Assembly: GCA_900769955.1 (NCBI GenBank)
Contig: CAAGIP010000077.1
Location: 1-25,460 of the forward strand
Direction: 5' to 3'
From: Spirochaetia bacterium
GTDB taxonomy: Bacteria; Spirochaetota; Spirochaetia; Sphaerochaetales; Sphaerochaetaceae
Length of the DNA stretch: 25,460 nucleotides
How positions within the stretch are numbered: position 1 is the stretch's first letter; each line of letters begins with the position of its first letter. A model generated the notes under the pieces. The model was not told the origin of the DNA, ran no database searches, and saw nothing but the letters and a program-made list of their open reading frames with translations. The position numbers were made by a program, and so were the translations under genes. This document shows, one piece after another, positions 8,917-16,680 of this stretch.

Positions 8917-8955
8917 CTGAAAAATGTTTTCACTTTAACTGAAAACAATTTTCAG
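8917..8955. repeat. 39-bp near-perfect palindrome (operator candidate)
   Basis: Two 16-base arms (8917-8932 and 8940-8955) are inverted copies with one mismatch, separated by the 7-base centre CTTTAAC. Each arm is itself built of a CTGAAAA/TTTTCAG outer part and a GTTTTCA/TGAAAAC inner part. No T-run follows, and it lies upstream of both flanking genes, so a protein-binding site is more likely than a terminator. Confidence 0.8.
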
Positions 8956-8959
8956 TCAA
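8932..8959 (-). promoter_or_regulatory. Putative promoter of the minus-strand GH57 gene
   Basis: On the minus strand TTGACT (8959-8954) and TAAAGT (8937-8932) are spaced by 16 bases, about 60 bases upstream of the GH57 start. The 39-bp palindrome at 8917-8955 covers the spacer and -10, as expected for a repressor site. Match quality is moderate. Confidence 0.4.
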
Positions 8960-8968
8960 TATGATAAC

Positions 8969-9019
8969 AAATGTGATAGGTCACAGGATTATCACTGTAT
9001 TGTATCAAAAAATGTGATA
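8969..9019. promoter_or_regulatory. Repeated TGTGA-type sites in the divergent intergenic region
   Basis: TGTGATAGGTCACA (8972-8985) is an inverted repeat with a 4-base centre. The ten bases AAATGTGATA at 8969-8978 recur at 9010-9019, 41 bases later, or about four helical turns. The second copy forms its own inverted repeat TATCA (9003-9007) / TGATA (9015-9019). Helical phasing suggests paired binding by one regulator of the two glucan operons. Confidence 0.4.
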
Positions 9020-9069
9020 TTTCAGTGCATGTTTTTGGATTTCGGATACATATGCCATATCGGCCTCAG

Positions 9070-9097
9070 TTGACTATTTTTTGATAATTCTTTAATT
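9070..9097 (+). promoter_or_regulatory. Putative promoter of the DUF4912-GH57 operon
   Basis: TTGACT (9070-9075) matches the -35 consensus at five of six positions. A weak -10 TTAATT lies at 9092-9097 with 16-base spacing. The position, ahead of AAGGGG and the ATG at 9120, leaves a very short leader. Low-to-moderate support. Confidence 0.3.
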
Positions 9098-9119
9098 TTG
9101 AGAAGTTAAGGGGTTGCAC

Positions 9120-9842
9120 ATGGTATTGATCAAGATTGATTCCCTTTCCCAGAAAGAGCTTGAATACATAGCCGGACAGGAAGGGATCGAGGATTTTGAC
9201 ACGCTCTCACGGGACGAGCTCATAGAGGTCCTGAAAGATATCTATGAGGATGAGGATTCGGATACTCCGAATGTAACCGGTGATAACGTGAACAAGAGAT
9301 ATGTGGCCGGTCTCAGTGACTACCGGGGTGATGTGGATGAGGACGTCCCAAGCCTTCCCGGCGTTGAGAAACTTCCTCTGCTTTATCCGGAAACCAACGT
9401 TCACATCCTTTCCAAAAATGCTTCATGGCTTTACTGCTACTGGTCCATCGCACCCTCTGATCTCGAACAGTATGATCAGAAGTTCGGTGAATACTCACTT
9501 CTTCTCAGCGTAACCGTCACAGGCAGGGACGGTGTCGAGAAGTATGAGATTGAAATCGGCCGTGAGGACTCTGAATGGAACATCAATGTTCCCCATACAA
9601 GCGGCAACGTTAAGGTTTCCCTCATGCTCAAGAAGGGTGAGGCTTCATACCTCCTCTCAGAAAGTGAGACACTTCCCCTTGTGGACTGCTACTGGCTCAA
9701 CAATCCCGTAAGCATTCCTTCCGATGAAAGTCTTTTCAGAAGATATCTTGCCCCGATCACGAACAGGGAAGGTTATCTCATTCCCAGTGAAATAGTCGAG
9801 GAAATAATCAATAACGTAATAAACGAGGTTGAAAAAGTATGA
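9120..9842 (+). CDS. DUF4912 domain protein with N-terminal SAP/Rho_N-like helix-extended region
   Basis: I chose ATG 9120 (240 residues) over TTG 9114 because AAGGGG at 9108-9113 is well spaced from it. Residues 1-45 (about SLSQKELEYIAGQEG...LSRDELIEVLKDIYED) look like a Rho N-terminal or SAP-like helical motif. A short acidic linker follows. From about residue 85, the aromatic VHILSKNASWLYCYWSIAPSD segment marks the DUF4912 beta domain, which resembles carbohydrate-binding immunoglobulin-like modules. Its stop overlaps the GH57 gene by four bases. I infer a glucan-binding or regulatory partner for that enzyme; its biochemical function is not established. Confidence 0.85.
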   Translation: MVLIKIDSLSQKELEYIAGQEGIEDFDTLSRDELIEVLKDIYEDEDSDTPNVTGDNVNKRYVAGLSDYRGDVDEDVPSLPGVEKLPLLYPETNVHILSKNASWLYCYWSIAPSDLEQYDQKFGEYSLLLSVTVTGRDGVEKYEIEIGREDSEWNINVPHTSGNVKVSLMLKKGEASYLLSESETLPLVDCYWLNNPVSIPSDESLFRRYLAPITNREGYLIPSEIVEEIINNVINEVEKV

Positions 9843-11440
9843 AATCAACAGCTAAAGTGAACCTGCTGCTTCATGCGCATCTTCCTTATGTAAGACATCT
9901 GGAATATCCCAGCTTCCTTGAGGAGGACTGGCTTTTCGAGGCCCTCCATGAAACATACATTCCTCTTTTAAGGCTACTTGAGGATCTGGACAGAAACGGC
10001 CATGATTTCAGGCTGAGCATCTGTTTTTCCCCGACATTCACGACTATGTGTCTCGATGAACCCCTGCAGGAGAGATTCGTTTCATATCTCAACTCGAGAA
10101 TAGAGCTCGGTGAAAAGGAAGTCGCAAGGGCCAGAAAGGAAGCACCTGAAATCCTCAAGATCGCGACTTACTATCTGGACATGGCAAAAAACAACCTGTC
10201 GTTCTATGAGTCATACGGCAGGAATATCCTCACAGGATACAGAAAGCTTGCCGAAAAGGGCTTAGTGGAACTTGTAGCCACAGCCGCGACCAATGCATAT
10301 CTTCCCCTTTACAGAAACTATGAAACAGCCGTCAGGGCTCAGATCGAGCTCGGCGTAAAGAGTCATATCAGGGTTTTCGGAGAGGCTCCCCGCGGTTTCT
10401 GGCTTCCTGAATGCGGATATTATCCAGGAGTGGAAAATCTGCTTTCAGAGTACGGCATCAAGTGGATCCAGCTTCCGTCCCAGTCTGTCATAACCGCAAA
10501 GAACAGACTTGAGAAGGCAGATCATGCTCCGACTCTCGTTGGGGACTCGGGCATTACCAGCTTCATCCGTGACTGGTCCCTGACCAACCTCGTCTGGTCC
10601 GATGCATACGGTTATCCCTGCGATTCCGATTACAGGGAGTTCTACCGCGATATCGGCTACGACCTTCCAATGAATTACATCCAGCCGTACATCCATGATG
10701 ACATCAGGGTGTTTACCGGCTTCAAGTACTGGGCTATCACAAGCCAGAGTGCGGTTGAGAAGAAGATCTATGATTTCGACAGGGCTGCGGCAAAGGTTCA
10801 GCTCCATGCCGATAACTTCCTTTACCACATCCGACGCCGCGGCATTGCGCTTACAAGTGAGACCGGTGATGAGCCTGTCTACACAATCTGTTTCGATGCC
10901 GACCTTTTCGGGCACAGATGGTTCGAGGGAATCTCCTTCATCAGGCAGATTCTCCTTGCCGATTCGGCAGAAACGGGAATCACGTTCACGACCCCGTCTG
11001 AGTGCCTCACCGCATGTGTGCCTTCAGAACGCGGGTACTTCAATGAGTGTTCCTGGGGAAAGGGCGGTTTTTCCGATGTCTGGCTTGACGGATCCAATTC
11101 CTGGATCTACCGCCATACGCAGAAGGCGATCGAAAGAATGCAGGAACTCAGCTTCCGCTTCCCCGCTCAGTCATCACTCAAGGCTCGCTTCCTGAATCAG
11201 GCAGCCCGCGAGGTCCTGCTTGCAATGGCCTCTGACTGGCCATACATCATGTATGACAAAACAAGCGTTAACTATGCGGAGAAGAGACTCAGGAACCATC
11301 TAGGTTCGTTCAACGTCGTATACTCCAACATGTGCAAGAATGCGGTCAATACCGAGTGGCTGATCAAGGCCGAAAAGCGAAATGCGATCTTCCCAGAGAT
11401 CGACTACAACATCTTCATTCCCAAAGGAAAGAAGAAATAA
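9839..11440 (+). CDS. GH57 1,4-alpha-glucan branching-type enzyme (DUF1957)
   Basis: The 533-residue protein is collinear with GH57 branching enzymes such as those of Thermus and Thermococcus and with Thermotoga AmyC. It begins with LLLHAHLPYVRH (H12, H14). The nucleophile is E191 in GFWLPECGYYPG and the proposed acid/base is D353 in FDADLFGHRWFEG. Aromatic residues W406 and W415 lie in CSWGKGGFSDVWL, in the C-terminal helical domain that is required for branching. It would transfer alpha-1,4 glucan segments to 6-positions of glycogen. Some relatives act mainly as amylases, so activity is not certain. It is translationally coupled to the DUF4912 gene and ends at a strong terminator. Confidence 0.92.
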   Translation: MKSTAKVNLLLHAHLPYVRHLEYPSFLEEDWLFEALHETYIPLLRLLEDLDRNGHDFRLSICFSPTFTTMCLDEPLQERFVSYLNSRIELGEKEVARARKEAPEILKIATYYLDMAKNNLSFYESYGRNILTGYRKLAEKGLVELVATAATNAYLPLYRNYETAVRAQIELGVKSHIRVFGEAPRGFWLPECGYYPGVENLLSEYGIKWIQLPSQSVITAKNRLEKADHAPTLVGDSGITSFIRDWSLTNLVWSDAYGYPCDSDYREFYRDIGYDLPMNYIQPYIHDDIRVFTGFKYWAITSQSAVEKKIYDFDRAAAKVQLHADNFLYHIRRRGIALTSETGDEPVYTICFDADLFGHRWFEGISFIRQILLADSAETGITFTTPSECLTACVPSERGYFNECSWGKGGFSDVWLDGSNSWIYRHTQKAIERMQELSFRFPAQSSLKARFLNQAAREVLLAMASDWPYIMYDKTSVNYAEKRLRNHLGSFNVVYSNMCKNAVNTEWLIKAEKRNAIFPEIDYNIFIPKGKKK

Positions 11441-11457
11441 AAAAATCCTTACGTACG

Positions 11458-11489
11458 GAAACCACCTAAAAGATTTTAGGTGGTTTTTT
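11458..11489 (+). terminator. Rho-independent terminator after GH57 gene
   Basis: CCACCTAAAA (11462-11471) pairs with TTTTAGGTGG (11474-11483) and is followed by TTTTTT. Flanking A residues extend the stem against the T tail, so it could work on both strands. It separates the glucan genes from the division operon. Confidence 0.93.
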
Positions 11490-11538
11490 ATTTATCTCAA
11501 TTCCATCCCCCCTGTTTTAACTCAATTTTCTCCTCCAT

Positions 11539-11595
11539 GTGGGGAAAGTGGGGTATTATGTGGTAAAAAGTGGGGAAAATTCCCATTTTGTGGTG
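11539..11595 (+). promoter_or_regulatory. MraZ-box repeats controlling the division operon
   Basis: GTGGGG occurs at 11539, 11548 and 11570, with GTGGTA at 11560 and GTGGTG at 11590. The spacing of about 9-12 bases (20 for the last) keeps the copies on one DNA face. MraZ is known to bind TGGGN direct repeats upstream of its own gene and repress dcw operons. A possible -10 TATTAT lies inside the array at 11554-11559, but no convincing -35 is visible. Confidence 0.8.
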
Positions 11596-11601
11596 AATAA
11601 T

Positions 11602-12057
11602 ATGCTTCTGACCGGTGAGTACATATGTAAAGTCGATGAGAAGGGAAGACTGTCGATCCCTTCAAGACTCCGTACGCTCCTCGGTACATCCCAGGTTGTG
11701 GTTACCAGGGGGTTTGACGGTCAGTGCCTCTCCCTGTTCACACCCGATTTTTTTGAAAAGACGATATCAGGCGCGATAAGCGGAAATGACGGACTGGAAA
11801 TTCTCTCCCCTGTGGCGAGGAAGTTTACCAGGAAGTTCGTTTCCCCATCCCAGCTGCTTGATCTTGATTCCGCGGGAAGGATCAACATCCCGCAGTCCCT
11901 CAGGGAATATGCATCGATCTCCCTGAAGAGCGAGATCATGGTAGTGGGAATGGGTAAATACGTGGAGCTCTGGAACAGGGAGCAGTATGAGGAACTTGAC
12001 GGGGATGAGTCGATCTCCGATCTGGCTGAAGAGCTGAACAGGTCAAGGAGGAGCTGA
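11602..12057 (+). CDS. mraZ: Transcriptional regulator MraZ
   Basis: I place the start at ATG 11602 (151 residues, the usual MraZ length). Here the protein begins MLLTGEYICKVDEKGRLSIP and GGTGA lies five bases upstream; an in-frame GTG at 11539 would fall within the operator. Two SpoVT/AbrB-like half-domains each carry the conserved D-x-x-G-R (DEKGR near residue 13, DSAGR in LLDLDSAGRINIP). MraZ forms ring oligomers that bind the GTGG repeats just upstream, giving autoregulation of the division operon. Confidence 0.96.
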   Translation: MLLTGEYICKVDEKGRLSIPSRLRTLLGTSQVVVTRGFDGQCLSLFTPDFFEKTISGAISGNDGLEILSPVARKFTRKFVSPSQLLDLDSAGRINIPQSLREYASISLKSEIMVVGMGKYVELWNREQYEELDGDESISDLAEELNRSRRS

Positions 12058-12061
12058 AAAA

Positions 12062-12949
12062 GTGGAAATTTGTCACTATCCGGTACTTCATGAGGAAGTG
12101 CTTGATTTCCTTCGTCCGGTTTCCGATAACCCGGTGATGATCGACTGTACCACGGGGGAGGGCGGACACACATCGCTTTTCCTGAAGCGCCATGAGAACC
12201 TGACCGTGATCGGGCTTGACCGTGACAGGGAAATACAGAAAAAGGCGATAGAGCGCCTTGCTCCTTACGGTGAGAGATTCCGTCCGGTGAACTGCTGGTT
12301 CAATGAGTACCTCAGGGAGTGTGAGAGCGAGAGTGCCGACATGATCCTCTTTGATCTCGGAATAAGCGTGTTTCACTATGTTGAGAGTGAACGCGGCTTT
12401 TCCTTTTCATGCGATGAGCCTCTGGACATGAGACTCAATGCCGAACAGGAACTTTCAGCTGAGGATGTCGTGAACATCTATCCCGAGACCGAGCTTGCAA
12501 ACCTCATCTACCAGTATGGTGAGGAGCGTTACAGCAGAAGGATTGCTGAGAGAATATGCCGCGAGCGCCAGGTGAAGAGAATAACAACGGCAAAGCAGCT
12601 TGCCGACATTGTTGCTGCGGCAGTGCCCGCAGCCTACCGTCATGGAAGGATCAATCCTGCAACCCGCACCTTCCAGGCGATAAGGATTGAAGTGAACAGG
12701 GAACTGGACCGCATCGAGCCTGCCCTTACGGAAGCCGTAAGGGTTCTGAAAAAGGGCGGAAGGGTCGGTGTCATCACCTTCCACTCCCTGGAAGACAGAA
12801 AGGTGAAGTGGTTCTTCAAGGGACGTGCCGAGGAAAAGGGGGACATAACGATCCTCACCAAAAAGCCGGTATGCCCCTCGGAGAAGGAAACAGGAGAGAA
12901 CGCTCCGAGCAGGAGCGCGAAGCTGAGAGTTGCAGAAAAGAGGAGCTGA
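12062..12949 (+). CDS. rsmH: 16S rRNA (cytosine-1402-N4)-methyltransferase
   Basis: The 295-residue RsmH (MraW) starts at GTG 12062, four bases after mraZ, with AAGGAGG at 12045-12051 inside mraZ as its ribosome site. The AdoMet fold shows DCTTGEGGHT (28-37), GLDRDREI (51-58) and the family-specific FDLGIS, RGFSF and PLDMRL stretches. The late segments NPATRTFQAIRIEVNREL and SRSAKLRVAEK are diagnostic. It methylates the decoding centre of the 30S ribosome and by long-standing gene order travels with division genes. Confidence 0.97.
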   Translation: MEICHYPVLHEEVLDFLRPVSDNPVMIDCTTGEGGHTSLFLKRHENLTVIGLDRDREIQKKAIERLAPYGERFRPVNCWFNEYLRECESESADMILFDLGISVFHYVESERGFSFSCDEPLDMRLNAEQELSAEDVVNIYPETELANLIYQYGEERYSRRIAERICRERQVKRITTAKQLADIVAAAVPAAYRHGRINPATRTFQAIRIEVNRELDRIEPALTEAVRVLKKGGRVGVITFHSLEDRKVKWFFKGRAEEKGDITILTKKPVCPSEKETGENAPSRSAKLRVAEKRS

Positions 12950-12950
12950 C

Positions 12951-13265
12951 ATGACAGGAGAGAGGGAAATCGCAAGGTGGTTTACCAAGGCCAACAAGAT
13001 CCTGACTCTTTTCACCATACTGTTCATCTTTGCATCCGTTTTCGTACCGCTGTTCCAGACGGCCGAAAAACACTCACTTGAGAACAGTATAAAGATGAGC
13101 GAGGACCGGGTAGTGATGCTCGAGGAAAGGACGAGGGTCCTTGAAAGCGAGATCGCAAGTGCAAAAAGTCCGGAAGCCCTGATAAACAGGTCCGTAAGAA
13201 AATCAGTGACGTATGAAGAGATAGACACCTCTTCGATCGTACTTGCAAAAGGGGATGCGGTATGA
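12951..13265 (+). CDS. FtsL-like bitopic division protein
   Basis: A 104-residue protein starting at ATG 12951, one base after the rsmH stop, with AGGAG at 12941-12945. A single membrane helix at about residues 17-36 (ILTLFTILFIFASVFVPLF) is followed by a charged heptad-like segment (about 40-80) that should form a coiled coil. Position between rsmH and the mur genes, size and topology are those of FtsL. Sequence alone is too variable for certainty. No ftsI follows it, unlike the usual order, which leaves its usual FtsI partner elsewhere or missing. Confidence 0.75.
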   Translation: MTGEREIARWFTKANKILTLFTILFIFASVFVPLFQTAEKHSLENSIKMSEDRVVMLEERTRVLESEIASAKSPEALINRSVRKSVTYEEIDTSSIVLAKGDAV

Positions 13266-14605
13266 TCTTCAGTGCAAAGGCCTTCGCGGAAGCTGAAGGC
13301 CTTGTGTGTTTCGGGGATGGTATTATATCGCACGCCACCTTCGACTCACGCCAGGCGGTAAAGGATTCAATGTTCATCGCACTCAGGGGAAAGACCTCTG
13401 ACGGAATCCTCTATGCCGAATCAGCACTGAAAAACGGTGCATCCGCAATCCTTACGACTGAGGATCACAAAGAGCTTTCATCTCTTACTGCCCTCTATGG
13501 GGCCGCACTGATACTCTCCCCCGATCCGCTTTCATCTCTCTACTCATTCGTGAAGAGGAAAAGAAACTCCATACCGGGACTCGTCACTGCAGGAATTACC
13601 GGAAGTTGCGGCAAGACCACGACAAAGGAAATGCTTTCCTCAATCCTTTCCGTGAAGGGTGAGTGCGTGAGCACGCCGGGAAACCTTAACAGTGAGTTCG
13701 GCCTTCCCTTAAGCATGCTCGGGCTTACCGACACATGCCGCTACTCGGTCTTTGAGTGCGGAGTCGACCATGTGGGGGAAATGGACAGGATGGCAGAAAC
13801 GCTCCATCCCGACATTGCCATCGTCACGAATATCTCAAACAGCCATCTCGAGTCATTCAGAAGCCGCGATGTCACAGCCCGGGAGAAGGGCAAACTTGTA
13901 AGGGAAGCCAGAGTTGCCTTCGTGCCTGAAAAGTGTGAGTACCTTGATTACTTCGGCACTTTGTGTCCCGAAGTATATGGTGTGAAAAATCCGTTTGGCG
14001 ATATAAACGAGCATCCGCTCACGGGCTTTGACGTCACGCTCGGGCGTGAACGCTTCACGATTCCGTGCATCGGCAGGGCAAAGCTTGAGGATGCGGCCCT
14101 TGCAGTGGCTGCAGCCCGATATCTTGGCTTCAGTGACAGTGAAATCGCTAAAGGCCTTTCAAAAGCGTCAGCGCTCTTCGGACGCGGCCGCATTGTGAGG
14201 GAAGGCAGTCTTTCCATAATCGAGGACTGCTACAACGCAAACATCAGAAGCTCAATCGATGCTATCAACACGTTAAGCTCCATAGTGACCGATGCCGGAA
14301 AACACATAGTCCTTGCAGACATGAGGGAGCTGGGAGCGGAGAGTGCTTCAGCCCACCGCGAGGTTGCATCGGTTTTAAGCCGTGCCGACATCGACGACAT
14401 ACTGCTTTACGGACGTGAAGTCGAAACGACATATGAGACACTCTTATCCCTGGGCCTTAAGGACAAGGTCTTCTATACCAGCGACTTTGACTCCCTTTCA
14501 AGGGAAGTAGGAAAAAGGGCGAGGGGAGGAGACTATTTCCTGCTTAAGGGAAGCCGTGTCATGGCACTCGAGCGTCTCTATCCTGCCTTCAGGGAGGTGT
14601 GCTGA
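13262..14605 (+). CDS. murF: UDP-N-acetylmuramoyl-tripeptide--D-alanyl-D-alanine ligase
   Basis: The 447-residue Mur ligase adds D-Ala-D-Ala to the UDP-MurNAc-tripeptide, the last cytoplasmic step in stem-peptide synthesis. The P-loop GITGSCGKTTTKE lies at residues 111-123. NLNSEFGLPLSMLGL (141-155) is the MurF version of that region rather than MurE, and ECGVDHVGEMDRM is the family's acidic metal-site loop. TNISNSHLESF and the C-terminal IEDCYNAN are typical. It overlaps the FtsL-like gene by four bases. Confidence 0.95.
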   Translation: MIFSAKAFAEAEGLVCFGDGIISHATFDSRQAVKDSMFIALRGKTSDGILYAESALKNGASAILTTEDHKELSSLTALYGAALILSPDPLSSLYSFVKRKRNSIPGLVTAGITGSCGKTTTKEMLSSILSVKGECVSTPGNLNSEFGLPLSMLGLTDTCRYSVFECGVDHVGEMDRMAETLHPDIAIVTNISNSHLESFRSRDVTAREKGKLVREARVAFVPEKCEYLDYFGTLCPEVYGVKNPFGDINEHPLTGFDVTLGRERFTIPCIGRAKLEDAALAVAAARYLGFSDSEIAKGLSKASALFGRGRIVREGSLSIIEDCYNANIRSSIDAINTLSSIVTDAGKHIVLADMRELGAESASAHREVASVLSRADIDDILLYGREVETTYETLLSLGLKDKVFYTSDFDSLSREVGKRARGGDYFLLKGSRVMALERLYPAFREVC

Positions 14606-15502
14606 TTGACACCCTTTTTTGTCAGCTTCGCTTTGTCGTTTATCCTTGTTCCCGTCTTCAGGAAGGCCGCCCTTGGCCATACATCCCCGATGAAGCCGGA
14701 GCTTGAGGAGCACAGTGCCAAGGCGGGAACCCCCTCATCGGGCTCATTTGCAATACTTGGTGCAGTGATCATCTCATCACTTTTCTTCACTTCATCACCA
14801 TACAGGGGGATCTTCTGCCTGACGGCCCTCCTATTTGCCGGAGTCGGCATAACGGATGATGTGCTCAAGGTATTGAGAAAAAGTTCCGACGGACTTAAGA
14901 GCCTTACCAAGCTTATATTCCAGATCGTTTCATCACTCATTGTGCTTTACCTGATAAGAGAGCGCCTTTCCATGTATGGTGATGTTAATCCCTATATCTG
15001 GTATCCGCTCTCACTTCTGTACATGCTTCTCTTCGTGAACGGCGTCAACATCACCGACGGCCTCGATTCCCTGGCTGTTAAAAGCTCACTTCCGCTTCTC
15101 TTCATGACAGCACTCTGCTTTAGCAATGTGAGAAATGAGTCACTTATCCTTGCTGCCGCACTTCTGGGCTTTCTCTGGTACAATGCTCCGAAAGCATCTG
15201 TTTTCATGGGGGACGGAGGAAGTCATCTTTCAGGCAGTGTGATTGCACTGCTTGGCCTGCTTTCAGGGCGTCCTGAAGTGATCTTCATTTCCGGTCTACT
15301 CTTCATGGCGGAGCTCTTTTCCTCATTCATTCAGATCTTCTCCATAAGGGTATTCGGCCGTAAGGTCTTTCCGATCGCACCGCTTCACCATGCGTTTCAG
15401 AAGGGAGGAATGGGCGAGGAGAAAATAACTGACAGGGCAATGATACTCTCCTTCCTATTTGCAATTCTTTCTGCTACTCTTCTAAAAGGACAGGTGGTGT
15501 GA
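14606..15502 (+). CDS. mraY: Phospho-N-acetylmuramoyl-pentapeptide-transferase, divergent
   Basis: A polytopic 298-residue protein, shorter than the usual 320-360. It starts at TTG 14606 directly after the murF stop, with AGGGAGGT at 14591-14598. MraY landmarks are present: HSAKAGTPSSG (36-46), the DD pair D84-D85, NGVNITDGLDSLA (145-157), FMGDGGS (200-206) and APLHHAFQKGG (258-268). Two motifs deviate: the usual histidine triplet HHH reads HHA, and the glycine-rich MGD-x-GSL-x-LGG region reads MGDGGSHLSGS. MraY transfers phospho-MurNAc-pentapeptide to undecaprenyl phosphate to make lipid I at the inner membrane. Gene order (murF-mraY-ftsW) supports this role over a WecA/TagO-type transferase. 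Confidence 0.85.
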   Translation: MTPFFVSFALSFILVPVFRKAALGHTSPMKPELEEHSAKAGTPSSGSFAILGAVIISSLFFTSSPYRGIFCLTALLFAGVGITDDVLKVLRKSSDGLKSLTKLIFQIVSSLIVLYLIRERLSMYGDVNPYIWYPLSLLYMLLFVNGVNITDGLDSLAVKSSLPLLFMTALCFSNVRNESLILAAALLGFLWYNAPKASVFMGDGGSHLSGSVIALLGLLSGRPEVIFISGLLFMAELFSSFIQIFSIRVFGRKVFPIAPLHHAFQKGGMGEEKITDRAMILSFLFAILSATLLKGQVV

Positions 15503-16680
15503 TGAGAGAAGAAAGACAGTCTGATTACAGCGATTACAGGGCAACCCTTGAGCTTAACAGGGACAGGAACGACGGTTCCCTTTCCCCGTTTACATTTATC
15601 TGTGTCGTGCTCATCCTGACTCTTATGGGCGCGATCACGCTCTACTCAGCAAGCTATCCCGAAGCGATAATGAACGGACTTCCCCACTGGTATTACATTG
15701 CAAGACAGGGTGCCTTCGCACTTCTCGGAGTCTTTGTGGCGGCCGTGATCGTGATAATCCCTGAAAAGTGGATAAAGTTCTCATCAATCCCGCTGCTTGC
15801 ATTCTCGCTCATCGCGCTGCTGCTCACGCTGTTTTCCCCATACGGCGTGACCGTCATGGGTGCCCGCCGCTGGCTTGACCTGCCGCTTCTTCCGCAGTTC
15901 CAGCCCAGTGAAGTAGTGAAAATCTCGATGATCATCTTTTTAAGCTACTTCTTCAGTGAGGAAAAATTCCGCAAATACCTCGGCTGGTACTATGTGATAC
16001 CGGTACTCCTCGTTGTTCTTTTTGCCGCACTGATACTTCTTCAGAAGGCATATACCACGACAATCCTCTTTCTGATAACGTGCCTCGTGCTCTTTCTCTC
16101 AGGAGGCTATAAGCTCAGGTACATCATAACCTTCCTGGCATTCCTGGCCGTTCCTGCACTGTGCGTGCTCTTCAGCGAGAGCTACAGGGTAAAGCGGATT
16201 GCATCGTTTATCTTCCCTGATCTCGATCCCTCGGGACTGAACTGGCAGATAAACATGTCACTTGCCGCTATCGGGGAGGGAGGCTTCTTCGGAAAAGGAC
16301 TCGGTAACGGATACTACAAACTCGGAAGCCTTCCCGAGGTGCAGAACGACTTCATCTTCTCTTCCTTCACCGAGGAGTGCGGACTAATCGGCGTATTCAT
16401 CCTCTTCATCCTCTTCGCGCTCTTTGCCCTTCTGGGAATAAGGGCTAGCCGCAGGGAGAGGATGAGAAACCCGTTCTACTCAAACCTTGCGCTCGGAATA
16501 ACCGCGATGATCGTCTTCCAGGTCATAATAAACATAGCGGTAGTCACGGGACTTCTGCCCCCTACGGGCATCCCGCTTCCCTTCTTCAGCCAGGGAGGCA
16601 CGAATCTTTTCGTTATTATAGCGGAGTGCGGCCTGCTCTACAGGGTGATAAGGCACTCTGTAAGGAGAAGCAATGGGTAA
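15502..16680 (+). CDS. ftsW: SEDS peptidoglycan glycosyltransferase FtsW
   Basis: A membrane protein of 392 residues from ATG 15502, overlapping the mraY stop by one base (TGATG); a GTG at 15499 adds one residue. The SEDS fold shows GARRWLDLP and FQPSEVVK (119-140), the catalytic Asp D283 in PEVQNDFIFSSFTEECG, and PPTGIPLPFFSQGGTN near the end. About ten membrane helices are apparent. FtsW polymerises glycan at the septum with a class B penicillin-binding protein. The extracytoplasmic motif usually read Q-P/N-D-x-x-(S/G)-T is QKAYTTT here (181-187), with the acidic residue lost. Position beside ftsQAZ favours FtsW over RodA. Confidence 0.93.
   Translation: MREERQSDYSDYRATLELNRDRNDGSLSPFTFICVVLILTLMGAITLYSASYPEAIMNGLPHWYYIARQGAFALLGVFVAAVIVIIPEKWIKFSSIPLLAFSLIALLLTLFSPYGVTVMGARRWLDLPLLPQFQPSEVVKISMIIFLSYFFSEEKFRKYLGWYYVIPVLLVVLFAALILLQKAYTTTILFLITCLVLFLSGGYKLRYIITFLAFLAVPALCVLFSESYRVKRIASFIFPDLDPSGLNWQINMSLAAIGEGGFFGKGLGNGYYKLGSLPEVQNDFIFSSFTEECGLIGVFILFILFALFALLGIRASRRERMRNPFYSNLALGITAMIVFQVIINIAVVTGLLPPTGIPLPFFSQGGTNLFVIIAECGLLYRVIRHSVRRSNG

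Noticed and set aside
8917..8955. Intrinsic terminator reading of the palindrome
   Set aside because: No T-run follows on either strand, the stem is AT-rich, and it lies upstream of both flanking genes.
8972..8985. Canonical CRP site
   Set aside because: The half-sites TGTGA and TCACA are present but separated by four bases instead of six, so only a CRP-like reading is offered.
12455..13333. Long minus-strand open frame of about 290 codons opposite rsmH, the ftsL-like gene and murF
   Set aside because: It is antisense to well-supported genes, has no recognisable domain and spans three real coding frames; it is a codon-bias shadow.
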